From Sphingopyxis sp. YF1 (GTDB lineage: Bacteria; Pseudomonadota; Alphaproteobacteria; Sphingomonadales; Sphingomonadaceae), in NCBI RefSeq assembly GCF_022701295.1, contig NZ_CP033204.1, positions 868,001 through 932,000 on the forward strand: a stretch of 64,000 nt of DNA, written 5' to 3'. The notes under the pieces are model-generated. The model made no database searches and was not told where the DNA came from. It saw only the letters and a program-made list of their open reading frames with translations. Positions 9,943 to 18,833 of the stretch are shown piece after piece. The number at the start of each line of letters is the position of its first letter. Position 1 is the first letter of the stretch. The translations under genes were made by a program, and so were the position numbers.

Positions 9943-9974
9943 CTTCGCCGGCAATCAAGCGATGGGAGAATGCG

Positions 9975-10490
9975 ATGCGCATCAGTTTGCTGGCCCTCGG
10001 CGCGGGTCTTGTCCTTGCCAGCCTGCCCACGGCCTCCGATGCGCAGCGCGCCGACAACGACATTCTTCCGGTTTCGCTGGCGCTCCAGGAACAGGGCGTG
10101 AAGGCGCAGGCCGCGGGCGATCTCGACGGCGCGATCGACGCCTATGAAGCCGCACTCGCCGCCGATCCGCGCAACCGTTCGGCGATCGTTGCGCTGGCGC
10201 AGGTCGCCCGCGCGCAGGGACTGCCGGGCAAGGCGATCGGCCTCTATCGCGAGGCGCTGAACCTCGATCCCAACGACGTGGTGGCGCTGACCGGGCAGGG
10301 CGAGGCGCTCGCCGACAAGGGAGCGCTCGAACTGGCGCGCGAAAAGCTCGCCGAGGCCCAGCGCGCGTGCAAGGACAAATGCCCGCAGGTCGCCGCACTC
10401 GAAAAGGCGATCGCCGCGAACGCCGAGAAGAAGGTCGTCGCCGCCGAGGCGCTGATCCCCAAGACGGTGGTCACGACCAGCCAGAACTGA
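9975..10490 (+). CDS. Exported TPR-repeat protein
   Basis: A 171-residue protein with a signal peptide (MRISLLALGAGLVLASLPTA, cleavage near SDA-QRA) and at least two tetratricopeptide repeats: AGDLDGAIDAYEAALAADPR (about 45-64) and QGLPGKAIGLYREALNLDPN (about 79-98). TPRs mediate protein-protein contacts, here in the periplasm. ATG 9975 is preferred over an in-frame ATG 39 bp upstream because GGGAGAA precedes it and the signal peptide starts there. No enzyme domain is seen. Confidence 0.88.
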   Translation: MRISLLALGAGLVLASLPTASDAQRADNDILPVSLALQEQGVKAQAAGDLDGAIDAYEAALAADPRNRSAIVALAQVARAQGLPGKAIGLYREALNLDPNDVVALTGQGEALADKGALELAREKLAEAQRACKDKCPQVAALEKAIAANAEKKVVAAEALIPKTVVTTSQN

Positions 10491-10530
10491 GCGCTCGCCC
10501 GGCGAAGGCCGGGGTGGGCGGACGCCGCGT

Positions 10531-12831
10531 TCAGAACCCCAGGTTGCGGAACGCGACCCGGAACGAGAAGCTGTTGCCGCGCTTCGCGTCGCCGGTGTCG
10601 ATATAGTCGCGGCGCCATGTCAGAGCGATCGACAGGCATTCGTCGTCATAGGCGACGCCCAGCCGGTGGCGGATCGGTTCGAATCCGTCGGCCTGGCCCA
10701 GCGGGTCGTCGCGCTGGCCGGTGAGGTCGACGATCGCCGACCCGAAGACCGACCAGTTCTTTGCCACCGCGACGCGTCCGCCGACGCGGGCTTCCTCGCG
10801 GTCCTGCAGATCCTCGCCGAGCAGCAATATGTCGCGGTTGAGGCGCGAATAGCCGAGCACGGCATAGGTCGAGCGGCTGCCGATCGTCGCGTCGAATTCG
10901 TTGCGGCGAACCGCCAGATTGTCCTTGTCGAGCCGGAAGCGGTGCGTCAGGCGCAGGAAATCCTTGTACGCCACCGTGGTGCGGCCGACGATGTCCGAGG
11001 TGCGGTCGGTCAGCCCGGTGCCGTCGGGGAACAGGCTCGGCTTCTCCGACAGGCGATAGCTCTGGCCGACGATGCTGTTGATGTTGAATCCGGGGCGGCT
11101 GAAATTCCACTCGACGCCATAGGTGATGCGCGCACCGTCCTCGAACCGGTCGTAACCGTTGAAGCGGTTGATCGCGAACAAATTGCTGTCCTCGAGGTCG
11201 AAGGCGCGCGAATCCTCGTTCGGGATGTCGAGATTCTTGATCTTCGGCGTCGCGACGATCTGGACGCGCGGGGTCAGCGTCTGGGTCCCGCCCATGAATT
11301 CGCCGATGAAGGGCCAGCGCATGTCGACCGCCGCGGCGGCGATGCCGCGGCCCTCCCAGCCCGATTTGCCGCGATAGCCGGCGATGTCGGTGAGCAGATT
11401 CTGGTCGCTGTGATAGATATCGCCGCGCACCAGTGCGGTGAAGGTGACTTCCTGCCCCAGCGTCGTCAGGCGCCGGAGGTCCCAGCGCACCCCGGCAAAG
11501 GCGCGCTGCGTGTCCTGTCCCGCGGTGCGGCCGATCGCGAGCGTGTTGAGCTGGAGTTCGAACTGGCCGCCGAAGACCGGGTCGGTCAGCCGCTGGCGAT
11601 AGTCGAGGATCGGGAGCGCGATCGGCTGCTGCCCCTGCTTGTCGCCCGCGCGCAGCGTCTGCGTCGCCCAGCCGGCGATGGACAGATAGCTCTGGCCGCC
11701 GATCCGCTCGACCTCGAAGGTCGAACGCAGCCGGTCGTCGCGGCTGATATCGTAACGGCGCAGGAAGGTGCGGTCGGTCGCGATGCGTCCCGAGTAGCTG
11801 GCGCTCCAGCGCGGGCTGAGCTGGAAGCGCCCGGCGCTTTCCAGATAGCCGCGGAAATCTTCGTCGCCGCGCACCTGCGGGCCGGTCAGCGGCACGACCG
11901 AACTATAGGTTGCATAGCCGTTGACGCGGAACGATCCGATGTCGGTCAGTGCGCGAAACTCGCCCTCGAGCATCGGCGCCGCGCCGGTATAGAGGTGCGG
12001 GGTCAGCGTCAGGTCGCGGTCGGGTTCGATGCGCAGATAATAGGGCACCGCGATCTCGAAGCCGTTGGTGCGGTCGAAGCGGACCTCGGGGACGAGCAGG
12101 CCGCTGCTCGACTGGTTGTTGAGGGGATGGCTCAATCCGGGGAGCGGAATCAGCGGAAGCCCGAAAATCTCGACCCGCGCGCCCTTGTAGCGGACCTTGT
12201 TCTTCGCCTTGTCGTACATGACGCGCACGGCGCGGATCTGCCAGCTCGGCTTCTTGGGGCAGCCGTCTGCGGTCTCGACGGGGCAGGGGGTGTAGGCGGC
12301 GTTCTCCAGCTCGATATTGCCATTCTCGAAGCGCGTGCCCTTGACCGCGGCGAGGCGCGACCCGTTCTCGAGCACCACCAGCATATTCTGGACGATGCCG
12401 TCGCGCAGCGAGTCGGTCAGGACGATGCGGTCGCCATAGGCGGTGTCGCCCTCGGGATTCGTGATCGCGACGTCGCCCTCGGCGACGACCTCGCCGGTCT
12501 TGCGGTTCCACGTCACCTTGTCGGCCCGCAACCGGATCGCTTCGCGATTCATCTGCACATTGCCGTCGGCGACCACGACATCGGCGTCGCTGTCGTAATT
12601 CAGGTTGTCGGCGGCAAAGCCCACCTGTTCGCTATTCGGGACCGCCGGGGCATCGGCAGGGGCGGCCGGCACGTCGGGGGTCTGGAGGTCGGGTTCGCCC
12701 TGCGGTGCGGGAACGACCGGCGGCTGGACATCATCCTGCGCCGTCGCCGGGACGGCGAGCAGCGCCGCGGCGCTGGCGGTCGCAAACCACAAGGGCCGGG
12801 CCGCGCGTCCCTGGAACAAAGTCCCCTTCAT
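10531..12831 (-). CDS. lptD: LPS-assembly protein LptD
   Basis: Outer-membrane beta-barrel that inserts lipopolysaccharide into the outer leaflet together with LptE. The 766-residue precursor has a signal peptide ending AVPATAQ. A low-complexity Pro/Ala linker follows, then a periplasmic beta-jellyroll of the LptA/OstA type (YDSDADVVVADGNVQMN, VVAEGDVAITNPEGDTAYGD, about 80-190), and finally the LptD barrel from about residue 290 to the C-terminal phenylalanine (RVAFRNLGF). A cysteine pair (PCPVETADGC) occurs in the N domain. Divergent from pepA with 130 bp between. Confidence 0.95.
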   Translation of the reverse strand: MKGTLFQGRAARPLWFATASAAALLAVPATAQDDVQPPVVPAPQGEPDLQTPDVPAAPADAPAVPNSEQVGFAADNLNYDSDADVVVADGNVQMNREAIRLRADKVTWNRKTGEVVAEGDVAITNPEGDTAYGDRIVLTDSLRDGIVQNMLVVLENGSRLAAVKGTRFENGNIELENAAYTPCPVETADGCPKKPSWQIRAVRVMYDKAKNKVRYKGARVEIFGLPLIPLPGLSHPLNNQSSSGLLVPEVRFDRTNGFEIAVPYYLRIEPDRDLTLTPHLYTGAAPMLEGEFRALTDIGSFRVNGYATYSSVVPLTGPQVRGDEDFRGYLESAGRFQLSPRWSASYSGRIATDRTFLRRYDISRDDRLRSTFEVERIGGQSYLSIAGWATQTLRAGDKQGQQPIALPILDYRQRLTDPVFGGQFELQLNTLAIGRTAGQDTQRAFAGVRWDLRRLTTLGQEVTFTALVRGDIYHSDQNLLTDIAGYRGKSGWEGRGIAAAAVDMRWPFIGEFMGGTQTLTPRVQIVATPKIKNLDIPNEDSRAFDLEDSNLFAINRFNGYDRFEDGARITYGVEWNFSRPGFNINSIVGQSYRLSEKPSLFPDGTGLTDRTSDIVGRTTVAYKDFLRLTHRFRLDKDNLAVRRNEFDATIGSRSTYAVLGYSRLNRDILLLGEDLQDREEARVGGRVAVAKNWSVFGSAIVDLTGQRDDPLGQADGFEPIRHRLGVAYDDECLSIALTWRRDYIDTGDAKRGNSFSFRVAFRNLGF

Positions 12832-12890
12832 TTACCGCCTTTGTCCCATATATTGGTGCCTTCAGCCCGCTTGGACCGCCCGCTTTGTTT

Positions 12891-12919
12891 TTGCAACTCG
12901 CAAGCGAAACCCCTATCGG
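12891..12919 (+). promoter_or_regulatory. Candidate pepA promoter
   Basis: TTGCAA at 12891-12896 and TATCGG at 12914-12919 with a 17-bp spacer, 42 bp before the pepA ATG. Position and spacing fit a sigma-70 promoter in the divergent lptD/pepA gap. Confidence 0.45.
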
Positions 12920-12961
12920 TCCGGCACGTTCCAATCAATCATCGCATAAGAGAGTCACAGG

Positions 12962-14404
12962 ATGGACATTCAGTTTGTCGCGCAAGTCGACGCATCGGCC
13001 GACGTCGTCGCCTTTCCGGTCCGCAAGGGTGGCGCGGCGGCGCTCGGCGCGCTGCTCGGCGCCGCCGCGACGCAGGCGCGCTTCGACGGCGCGGCGGGTG
13101 CGGTCGCCGAAACCGCGGCGATCGACGGCGACAAGGCGAAGCGGCTGCTGCTCGTCGGCATCGGCGAGGGCAGCGTTCACGACCTCGAGCGCGGCGGCGC
13201 GGCGCTGACCGCGAAGCTCCAGACCAGCGGCGTCGCCACGGTCCATGTCGACTTCGCGAGCGCGGGCGAAAGCGATCCCGATGACGTGCTCGCTTTCGCG
13301 GCGGGCGCGCTCCTGCGCAACTGGCGCCTCGACACCTATCGCACCCGTCTCGCCGACACGGCGAAGCCCAGCCTGCGCAGCATCGTCATCGCGTCGCCGC
13401 ACGGCACGCCGGCCGGCTGGGCCGAGGTGCAGGCGGTCGCCGACGGGGTCGCCTTCACCCAGACGCTCGTCGCCGAGCCGCCCAACATCCTGTACCCCGA
13501 AAGCTTCGTCGAACGCTGCCGCCACCTCGCCGATCTGGGCGTCGAGCTCGAAATCCTCGACGAACGCCAGATGCAGGCGCTCGGCATGGGCGCGCTGCTC
13601 GGTGTCGCGCAGGGCTCGACGCGCCCGCCGCGGTTGCTCGCCATGCGCTGGAACGGCGGCAAGGCGGGGGACAAGCCCGTCGCCTTCGTCGGCAAGGGCG
13701 TCACCTTCGACACCGGCGGCATCAGCCTCAAGCCCGGACCGGGCATGGACATGATGAAGTGGGACATGGGCGGCGCGGGCGCGGTCGCGGGCGCGATGAA
13801 GGCGATCGCGGGCCGCAAGGCGAAGGCGAATGTCGTCGGCGTCGTCGGCCTCGTCGAAAATATGCCCGACGGCAATGCGATGCGCCCCGGCGACATCGTT
13901 ACCACCATGTCGGGCCAGACGGTCGAGGTGCTCAACACCGACGCCGAGGGCCGCCTAGTGCTGTGCGACGCGATCACCTGGACGCAGAAGGTGTACGAAC
14001 CCGCGGTGATCGTCGATCTTGCGACGCTGACCGGCGCGATGGTGATCTCGCTCGGCCATGAATATGCGGGCATGTTCGCGAACGACGACGGCCTGGCGGC
14101 GCAGCTGCTCGAGGCGGGTGACGCGTCGAACAACAAGCTGTGGCGTTTCCCGCTGTCGGCCGCCTACGACAAGCTGATCGACAGCCCGATCGCCGACATG
14201 AAGAATATCGGCCCGCGCGAAGGCGGATCGATCACCGCCGCACAATTCCTGAAGCGCTATGTCGACGAGGGCGTGCGGTGGGCGCACCTCGACATCGCGG
14301 GCATGGCATGGGCCGACAAGGACGGCCCGGTCTATGCCAAGGGCGCGACGGGCTATGGCGTGCGCCTGCTCGACCGCTTCGTCGCGGCCAACTTCGAGGG
14401 CTGA
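12962..14404 (+). CDS. pepA: Leucyl aminopeptidase (M17)
   Basis: A cytosolic two-metal aminopeptidase of 480 residues. The N-terminal regulatory domain is followed by the catalytic domain with both M17 signatures: GKGVTFDTGGISLKPGPGM (Lys and Asp ligands, about 243-261) and the exact family motif NTDAEGRLVL (about 322-331). The metal-binding MMKWDMGGA segment is also present. The protein ends RLLDRFVAANFEG, full length. Besides peptide turnover, some PepA homologues bind DNA; nothing here tests that. Followed by a family B repeat and holC, the usual order in sphingomonads. Confidence 0.96.
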   Translation: MDIQFVAQVDASADVVAFPVRKGGAAALGALLGAAATQARFDGAAGAVAETAAIDGDKAKRLLLVGIGEGSVHDLERGGAALTAKLQTSGVATVHVDFASAGESDPDDVLAFAAGALLRNWRLDTYRTRLADTAKPSLRSIVIASPHGTPAGWAEVQAVADGVAFTQTLVAEPPNILYPESFVERCRHLADLGVELEILDERQMQALGMGALLGVAQGSTRPPRLLAMRWNGGKAGDKPVAFVGKGVTFDTGGISLKPGPGMDMMKWDMGGAGAVAGAMKAIAGRKAKANVVGVVGLVENMPDGNAMRPGDIVTTMSGQTVEVLNTDAEGRLVLCDAITWTQKVYEPAVIVDLATLTGAMVISLGHEYAGMFANDDGLAAQLLEAGDASNNKLWRFPLSAAYDKLIDSPIADMKNIGPREGGSITAAQFLKRYVDEGVRWAHLDIAGMAWADKDGPVYAKGATGYGVRLLDRFVAANFEG

Positions 14405-14418
14405 TGTCTTTCACCTCG

Positions 14419-14502
14419 CCATTGCGAGCGAAGCGAAGCAATCCGGAGCGGGGAGCCGCCTGCTCCGGATTGCCGCGTCGCCTTCGGCTCCTCGCAATGA
14501 CG
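14419..14502. repeat. Palindromic intergenic repeat, family B copy 2
   Basis: Begins CCATTGCGAGCGAAGCGAAG and ends CTCCTCGCAATGACG. Within it GCAATCCGGAGC pairs with GCTCCGGATTGC, so the whole element folds as a nested hairpin between pepA and holC. Sister copy at 8645-8735. Confidence 0.88.
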
Positions 14503-14517
14503 ACGATTTTGTAGTCG

Positions 14518-14967
14518 ATGCCCCGCGTCGACTTCTACCGGCTGACCCGCGACCCGGTCGAGCGCGTACTCCCCGCCATTGCGACGCGCATCCTGGGCAA
14601 TGGCGACCGGCTGCTGGTCGTCGCCGGCCCCGCGATGCAGCGGCAGGCGATCGACGAGGCACTGTGGTCGCTCGTTCCCGCCAGCTTCCTGCCGCACGGC
14701 GCCGCGGGATCGCCCGACGAAGCGATCGAGCCGATCCTGCTGTCGGGCACGCTCGACGCCGCGCCGCCCAATGGTGCGCGCCTCGTCGCGCTTGCCGACG
14801 GCGAATGGCGCGAGGGCGCGCTCGGCTTCGACCGCGCCTTCCTCTTCTTCGACAACAGCCGCATCGACGAGGCCCGCGCGACCTGGCGCGCGCTCGCGGC
14901 GCGTACAGAGGTCGACAACCGCTTCTGGAAACAGGATGAGAATGGCCGCTGGTCCGAAGGGCCATAG
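14518..14967 (+). CDS. holC: DNA polymerase III chi subunit
   Basis: Links the clamp loader (through psi) to single-strand binding protein at the replication fork. The 149-residue protein begins MPRVDFYRLTRDPVERVLP, typical of HolC, with conserved LWSLVPASFLPHG (about 62-74), PILLSG and the late FDRAFLFFDNS. It ends RFWKQDENGRWSEGP. No psi gene is expected in alphaproteobacteria. It follows pepA with a family B repeat in between. Confidence 0.93.
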   Translation: MPRVDFYRLTRDPVERVLPAIATRILGNGDRLLVVAGPAMQRQAIDEALWSLVPASFLPHGAAGSPDEAIEPILLSGTLDAAPPNGARLVALADGEWREGALGFDRAFLFFDNSRIDEARATWRALAARTEVDNRFWKQDENGRWSEGP

Positions 14968-15035
14968 GCTGTGACCCCGGTCACCCCCGTCGCGCGCGGG
15001 CCTGCTAGGAACGGCGCGAACAGCAACAGGAGCCG

Positions 15036-15575
15036 ATGATGATCAAATCCCGTCTTTCCCTTCTCGCCGCCACCGCCGCAACCGCGCTGCTGCTCGCCGC
15101 CTGCGGATCGAAGTCGGAAAAGGAAGTCGCCAGCGGCACCTATACCGACCCCGAAACGGGCGAGACCGCCGACTACAAGGTCACGTCGAGCGGCGACGGC
15201 GAAGACGGCAATGTCAGCATCAAGACCGCCGATGGCGAGATGAACTTCGGCGGCGGCGGCGCGAATGCCAAGCTGCCGGCAGGCTTCACCCCCTATCCCG
15301 GCGCGAAGATGACCGGCGGCATGTCGGCGACGAACAAGGACGGCGAAAGCGGCATGGCGAGCTTCGAGGCCAAGGGGCAGGCCGCCGACGTCATCGCCCA
15401 TTTCAGGAAGCAGGCCGAGGCGGCGGGGATGAAGGTGACGAGCGAGATCAAGGCCGGCGACACGATGATGCTGAGCGCCGAAAAGGGCGAGGGCGGCAAG
15501 CAGGGCGTCCAGGTCACCGCGACGCAGGAAGGCGGCACGGTGACCGGTGCGATCACCTATGGCACCGGCGGCTGA
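15036..15575 (+). CDS. Lipoprotein with YP-type C-terminal domain
   Basis: A 179-residue predicted lipoprotein: signal peptide followed by the lipobox LLAAC (Cys about 22). After a charged, glycine-rich linker, residues about 80-178 form a small alpha/beta domain starting LPAGFTPYPGAKM, with the helix VIAHFRKQAEAAGMKV, then GDTMML and KGEGGKQGVQV, ending GGTVTGAITYGTGG. The same pattern recurs in the lipoprotein at 43316-44062, so I infer a shared domain. AGGAG lies before the ATG. Function unknown; not in an obvious operon. Confidence 0.85.
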   Translation: MMIKSRLSLLAATAATALLLAACGSKSEKEVASGTYTDPETGETADYKVTSSGDGEDGNVSIKTADGEMNFGGGGANAKLPAGFTPYPGAKMTGGMSATNKDGESGMASFEAKGQAADVIAHFRKQAEAAGMKVTSEIKAGDTMMLSAEKGEGGKQGVQVTATQEGGTVTGAITYGTGG

Positions 15576-15607
15576 CGCGCGGCGCGGCGCGGCGTTGCGC
15601 TCTCTCC

Positions 15608-15636
15608 TTGCGGTGCAGCAAAAGCGCCGCTAGAGG
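15608..15636 (+). promoter_or_regulatory. Candidate ndk promoter
   Basis: TTGCGG at 15608-15613, 17-bp spacer, TAGAGG at 15631-15636, 39 bp before the ndk ATG, in a short intergenic region. Confidence 0.4.
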
Positions 15637-15675
15637 CGCGCGCATCACAAAACACACCCACGCAGGAGCTTTCCC

Positions 15676-16098
15676 ATGGCGGTCACCCGCACCTTTTCGA
15701 TCATCAAGCCCGACGCGACGCGTCGCAACATCACCGGCGCCGTCACCAAGATGCTGGAAGAAGCCGGTCTGCGCGTCGTCGCGTCGAAGCGTATCCACAT
15801 GAGCCGTGAGCAGGCCGAAGGCTTTTACGCGGTCCACAAGGAACGCCCCTTCTTCGGTGAGCTCGTCGACTTCATGATCAGCGGCCCCGTCGTCGTCCAG
15901 GTTCTCGAAGGTGAGAATGCGATGCAGGCGAACCGCGACATCATGGGCGCGACCAACCCCAAGGACGCAGCGCCGGGCACGATCCGCAAGGAACTGGCCG
16001 AGAGCATCGAAGCCAACACGGTTCATGGTTCGGACAGCGACGAAAATGCCGCGATCGAGATCGCCTATTTCTTCAAGCCCGAAGAAATTGTCGGCTAA
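15676..16098 (+). CDS. ndk: Nucleoside diphosphate kinase
   Basis: Transfers the gamma phosphate from ATP to nucleoside diphosphates through a phosphohistidine. The 140-residue protein matches the family length and has [13 protein letters not shown] at the start, the [15 protein letters not shown] loop, and the active-site His in [12 protein letters not shown] (about residue 117). GGAGCT precedes the ATG. A strong intrinsic terminator follows at 16125. Confidence 0.97.
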   Translation: MAVTRTFSIIKPDATRRNITGAVTKMLEEAGLRVVASKRIHMSREQAEGFYAVHKERPFFGELVDFMISGPVVVQVLEGENAMQANRDIMGATNPKDAAPGTIRKELAESIEANTVHGSDSDENAAIEIAYFFKPEEIVG

Positions 16099-16124
16099 AC
16101 GACACACGCCGCAAGGCATGAAAG

Positions 16125-16153
16125 AGGCCGCCGGAGCGATCCGGCGGCCTTTT
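16125..16153. terminator. Rho-independent terminator between ndk and a convergent gene
   Basis: AGGCCGCCGGA and TCCGGCGGCCT form a perfect 11-bp stem closed by a GCGA (GNRA) tetraloop, followed by TTT. Its right edge abuts the stop codon of the leftward gene at 16154, so it probably serves both strands. Its CCGGAGCGATCCGG core is identical to that of the terminator at 33197. Confidence 0.9.
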
Positions 16154-16552
16154 CTATGGCGTCTCAGGTTTGCGGACTAAAAGTTGTGATCTGATCTCAT
16201 CGGGTTGCGCGTTGAAGGCGCGCAAGCGGCGCCAAAGGTCGAGGTTAGGGAGCACAAGCGCTAATACGTGGACAGATGTCCCGACGATAAAGAACGGTAT
16301 CAGAATTAAGAAGGAGGACCAGCTCTGATGAAGAAAAATGTAGATCGCCATTCCGATGGTCAGTGCCCATACAATGGCGCGCATAAAGCCATAAATCGTT
16401 CCGAACAGATTTTCTTTCTTCCATGGAATATTTTCATCGACCGGTAGCATCCAGTCAATGTTTGGCACGGAGAAATAATATTGCCCGTCGATACAAACGA
16501 ACTGATCGCGGAATTGCTGGGCTATAGTGTCGTGAACTGAAATAGCGACCAT
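16154..16552 (-). CDS. Hypothetical membrane protein downstream of purN
   Basis: A 132-residue protein with two central hydrophobic helices (about residues 52-72, IVWALTIGMAIYIFL, and 76-97, FLILIPFFIVGTSVHVLALVL), a soluble N-terminus and a charged C-terminal tail. The ATG overlaps the purN-mmcQ stop by one base (TGATG), so it is coupled to that gene. GC content is lower than that of its neighbours, suggesting later acquisition. No family recognised. Confidence 0.75.
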   Translation of the reverse strand: MVAISVHDTIAQQFRDQFVCIDGQYYFSVPNIDWMLPVDENIPWKKENLFGTIYGFMRAIVWALTIGMAIYIFLHQSWSSFLILIPFFIVGTSVHVLALVLPNLDLWRRLRAFNAQPDEIRSQLLVRKPETP

Positions 16553-17499
16553 CAAAACTCCTCCGCAACCCCCATCAGCCCCGCCAGCTTCTTCGGCGCC
16601 ACCGCGAGCCAGCTCTTGCGCAGCCATTCGCCGATCGCGTCCCAGTCGGTATCGCCGAGGTCGAGCCTTATGCCGACCCAGCCGTCGCCGAAATAGGCGG
16701 GGCGATAATAGCGTTCCGCGTCCATCTCGATCAACGCCGCCTGTTCGTCGGCGCCACTGATCTTGACCAGCAGCGCGATCTTGCCGTCGCCGTGATGATC
16801 CTCGGTGAAATAGGCGAATTTCTTGCCCTTCGCGATGCCGAAGCACGGCATGCCGTGCGAGGTCACCTCGTCGGCCTCGGGCAGCGCCATCGCGAGCTCG
16901 CGCACCCGGTCGCGCAGCCAGTCGGGCGAGCGTTCGCGCATCACGAAAGCGGCGAGCGTCGCGGGGTAAAGCTGATGTTCGGCGAACTGCACGCGCCGGG
17001 CGAGGCTTTCGGCATCGTCGCCCGGGGCGATCGCCACCGGGGTCTGCGCGAGCACAGGCCCGTCGTCGAGCGCGGGGGTGACGACATGGACGCTGCATCC
17101 GCCATGCGAGTCGCCGGCGCCGATCGCCTGCGCGTGCGTGTTCAGCCCCTTGTATCGGGGCAGCAGGCTGGGGTGGATGTTGAGCATCCGGCCCGCCCAG
17201 CGCGCGACGAAATCGTCGCTGAGGATGCGCATATAACCCGCCAGCGCGACGAACTCGGCGCCCGCTGCGCGCAATTGTTCGTCGACCAGCGCGTCGAAGG
17301 CGTCGCGGTCCAGCCCCTTGTGCGAATGCGCCCAGGTCGCGATGCCCTCGGCCTTCGCGATGGCGAGCCCCGCCGCGCCCGGAACATTGCTTGCGACCAG
17401 CACCAGTTCATAGGGGCAGTCGGCGGCTTTCGCGGCATAGAGCAGCGCCGCCATATTGGTTCCGGCGCCCGAGATCAGGACGGCGACTTTGGCCTTCAC
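16552..17499 (-). CDS. purN: PurN fused to an MmcQ/YjbR domain
   Basis: Residues 1-190 are phosphoribosylglycinamide formyltransferase (step 3 of purine synthesis, formyl-THF dependent): VLISGAGTNMAALL for substrate binding, NIHPSLLPRYKG with the catalytic Asn-His pair, and the conserved HVVTPALDDGPVLAQ with the Asp. Residues about 200-310 (DWLRDRVRELAMALPEADEV ... KKFAYFTEDHHGDG ... WVGIRLD) match the MmcQ/YjbR (DUF419) fold, normally a separate small protein. GTG 17499 is the start; its GGAGG site is the end of a family A repeat. Follows purM in the same direction. Confidence 0.9.
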   Translation of the reverse strand: MKAKVAVLISGAGTNMAALLYAAKAADCPYELVLVASNVPGAAGLAIAKAEGIATWAHSHKGLDRDAFDALVDEQLRAAGAEFVALAGYMRILSDDFVARWAGRMLNIHPSLLPRYKGLNTHAQAIGAGDSHGGCSVHVVTPALDDGPVLAQTPVAIAPGDDAESLARRVQFAEHQLYPATLAAFVMRERSPDWLRDRVRELAMALPEADEVTSHGMPCFGIAKGKKFAYFTEDHHGDGKIALLVKISGADEQAALIEMDAERYYRPAYFGDGWVGIRLDLGDTDWDAIGEWLRKSWLAVAPKKLAGLMGVAEEF

Positions 17500-17505
17500 G
17501 CCAAT

Positions 17506-17638
17506 CCTCCCTGCGCGAAGCGTGGGGAGGGGGACCGCGCCCAAAGGGCGTGGTGGAGGGGCGGAAACGTTGCGCGCATTGCTCCTCCGTCAGCCCCTGC
17601 GGGGCTGCCACCTCCCCATTGCTGTGCAACAGGGAGGA
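17506..17638. repeat. Palindromic intergenic repeat, family A copy 2
   Basis: Runs from CCTCCCTGCGCGAAGCG to CAACAGGGAGGA and contains GGTGGAGGGGC and the opposing GCTCCTCCGTCAGCCCCTGC. It fills almost the whole purM-purN gap; on the minus strand its last five bases GGAGG are the Shine-Dalgarno site of purN. Confidence 0.88.
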
Positions 17639-17640
17639 TT

Positions 17641-18747
17641 TCATGCATTGTGCGTGGCACTCCACGCGCCCATCGCGCTCCACGTCTCGGCACCGCCGGT
17701 GACGGTGCAGCCCTTTGGTCCCTCGGCGATATGGCCGATGCGATGGACGGTCTCGCCCGCTTCGGTCAGCGCCGCGGTAACGCTGTCGACATCGGCTTCG
17801 GCGACGACGACCGCCATGCCGATCCCGCAGTTGAAGGTACGCGCCATTTCCTCGGGCTCGATATTGCCCTGCGCCTGCAGGAACGCCATCAGTCGCGGCT
17901 GGTCCCAGGCGTCGGCGTCGATATGCGCGTGCAGCGTCACGGGCAGGATGCGCGGGATATTCTCGAGCAGCCCGCCGCCGGTGATGTGGGCGAGCGCGTG
18001 CACCTTGCCGGTCTTCACCAGCGGGAGAAGGCTTTTCACATAGATGCGCGTCGGCGCCATCAGCGCGTCGATCAGGCGGATATTCTGGTCGAACAGGGCG
18101 GGGCGGTCGAGTTTCCACCCCTTGTCGGCAGCGAGCCGCCGGACGAGCGAAAAGCCGTTCGAATGCACCCCCGACGAGGCGAGGCCGAGGATGACGTCGC
18201 CCGCCGCGACCTTGTCGGCGGTGAGTACCTGATCGCGCTCGACCGCACCGACGCAGAAGCCCGCAAGGTCATAGTCGCCTTCGCTGTACATGCCCGGCAT
18301 TTCGGCGGTCTCGCCGCCGATCAGCGCGCAGCCGGCCTGCTTGCACCCCTCGGCGATGCTCGCGACCACGGCGGTCGCGACGTCGTTGTCGAGCTTTCCG
18401 GTCGCATAATAGTCGAGGAAAAACAGCGGCTCTGCGCCCTGGACGATCAGATCGTTCACGCACATCGCGACAAGGTCGATCCCGACCCCGTCATGCTGCC
18501 CCGAATCGATCGCGAGCTTGAGCTTGGTGCCGACGCCGTCGTTGGCGGCGACGAGCAGCGGGTCGTTGAACCCGGCCGCCTTCAGGTCGAAGAAGCCGCC
18601 GAATCCGCCGAGGTCGGCGTCGGCGCCGGGGCGGCGCGTCGCACGGGCGAGCGGAGCAATGGCACGGACCAGCGCATTGCCGGCGTCGATCGAGACACCG
18701 GCCTGCGCATAAGTATAGGCGGCGGGTTGGTTGTGCTTGGAATCCAT
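17641..18747 (-). CDS. purM: Phosphoribosylformylglycinamidine cyclo-ligase
   Basis: Closes FGAM to aminoimidazole ribotide with ATP (purine synthesis step 5). The 368-residue protein has the PurM signature regions [42 protein letters not shown] and [17 protein letters not shown] 18747 begins [17 protein letters not shown]; longer in-frame versions add non-conserved residues. It lies upstream of purN with a repeat between them, a standard purMN unit. No purine operator was recognised. Confidence 0.97.
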   Translation of the reverse strand: MDSKHNQPAAYTYAQAGVSIDAGNALVRAIAPLARATRRPGADADLGGFGGFFDLKAAGFNDPLLVAANDGVGTKLKLAIDSGQHDGVGIDLVAMCVNDLIVQGAEPLFFLDYYATGKLDNDVATAVVASIAEGCKQAGCALIGGETAEMPGMYSEGDYDLAGFCVGAVERDQVLTADKVAAGDVILGLASSGVHSNGFSLVRRLAADKGWKLDRPALFDQNIRLIDALMAPTRIYVKSLLPLVKTGKVHALAHITGGGLLENIPRILPVTLHAHIDADAWDQPRLMAFLQAQGNIEPEEMARTFNCGIGMAVVVAEADVDSVTAALTEAGETVHRIGHIAEGPKGCTVTGGAETWSAMGAWSATHNA

Positions 18748-18833
18748 GGCACGCGCGACTAACGGTTTCAGCCGACAAATGCCATGATTTCCTTGCCCGC
18801 GCCCCCCGGTTCGGGGCAAAGCACAGAGACGAG

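Noticed and set aside
10666..13284. 872-codon open frame antisense to lptD
   Set aside because: Mirrors the GC-rich codon pattern of lptD, shows no domain and is Arg/Ala/Asp-rich as expected for a shadow frame.
16792..18762. 656-codon open frame antisense to purN and purM
   Set aside because: Covers two certain genes and the repeat between them; no recognisable motifs.
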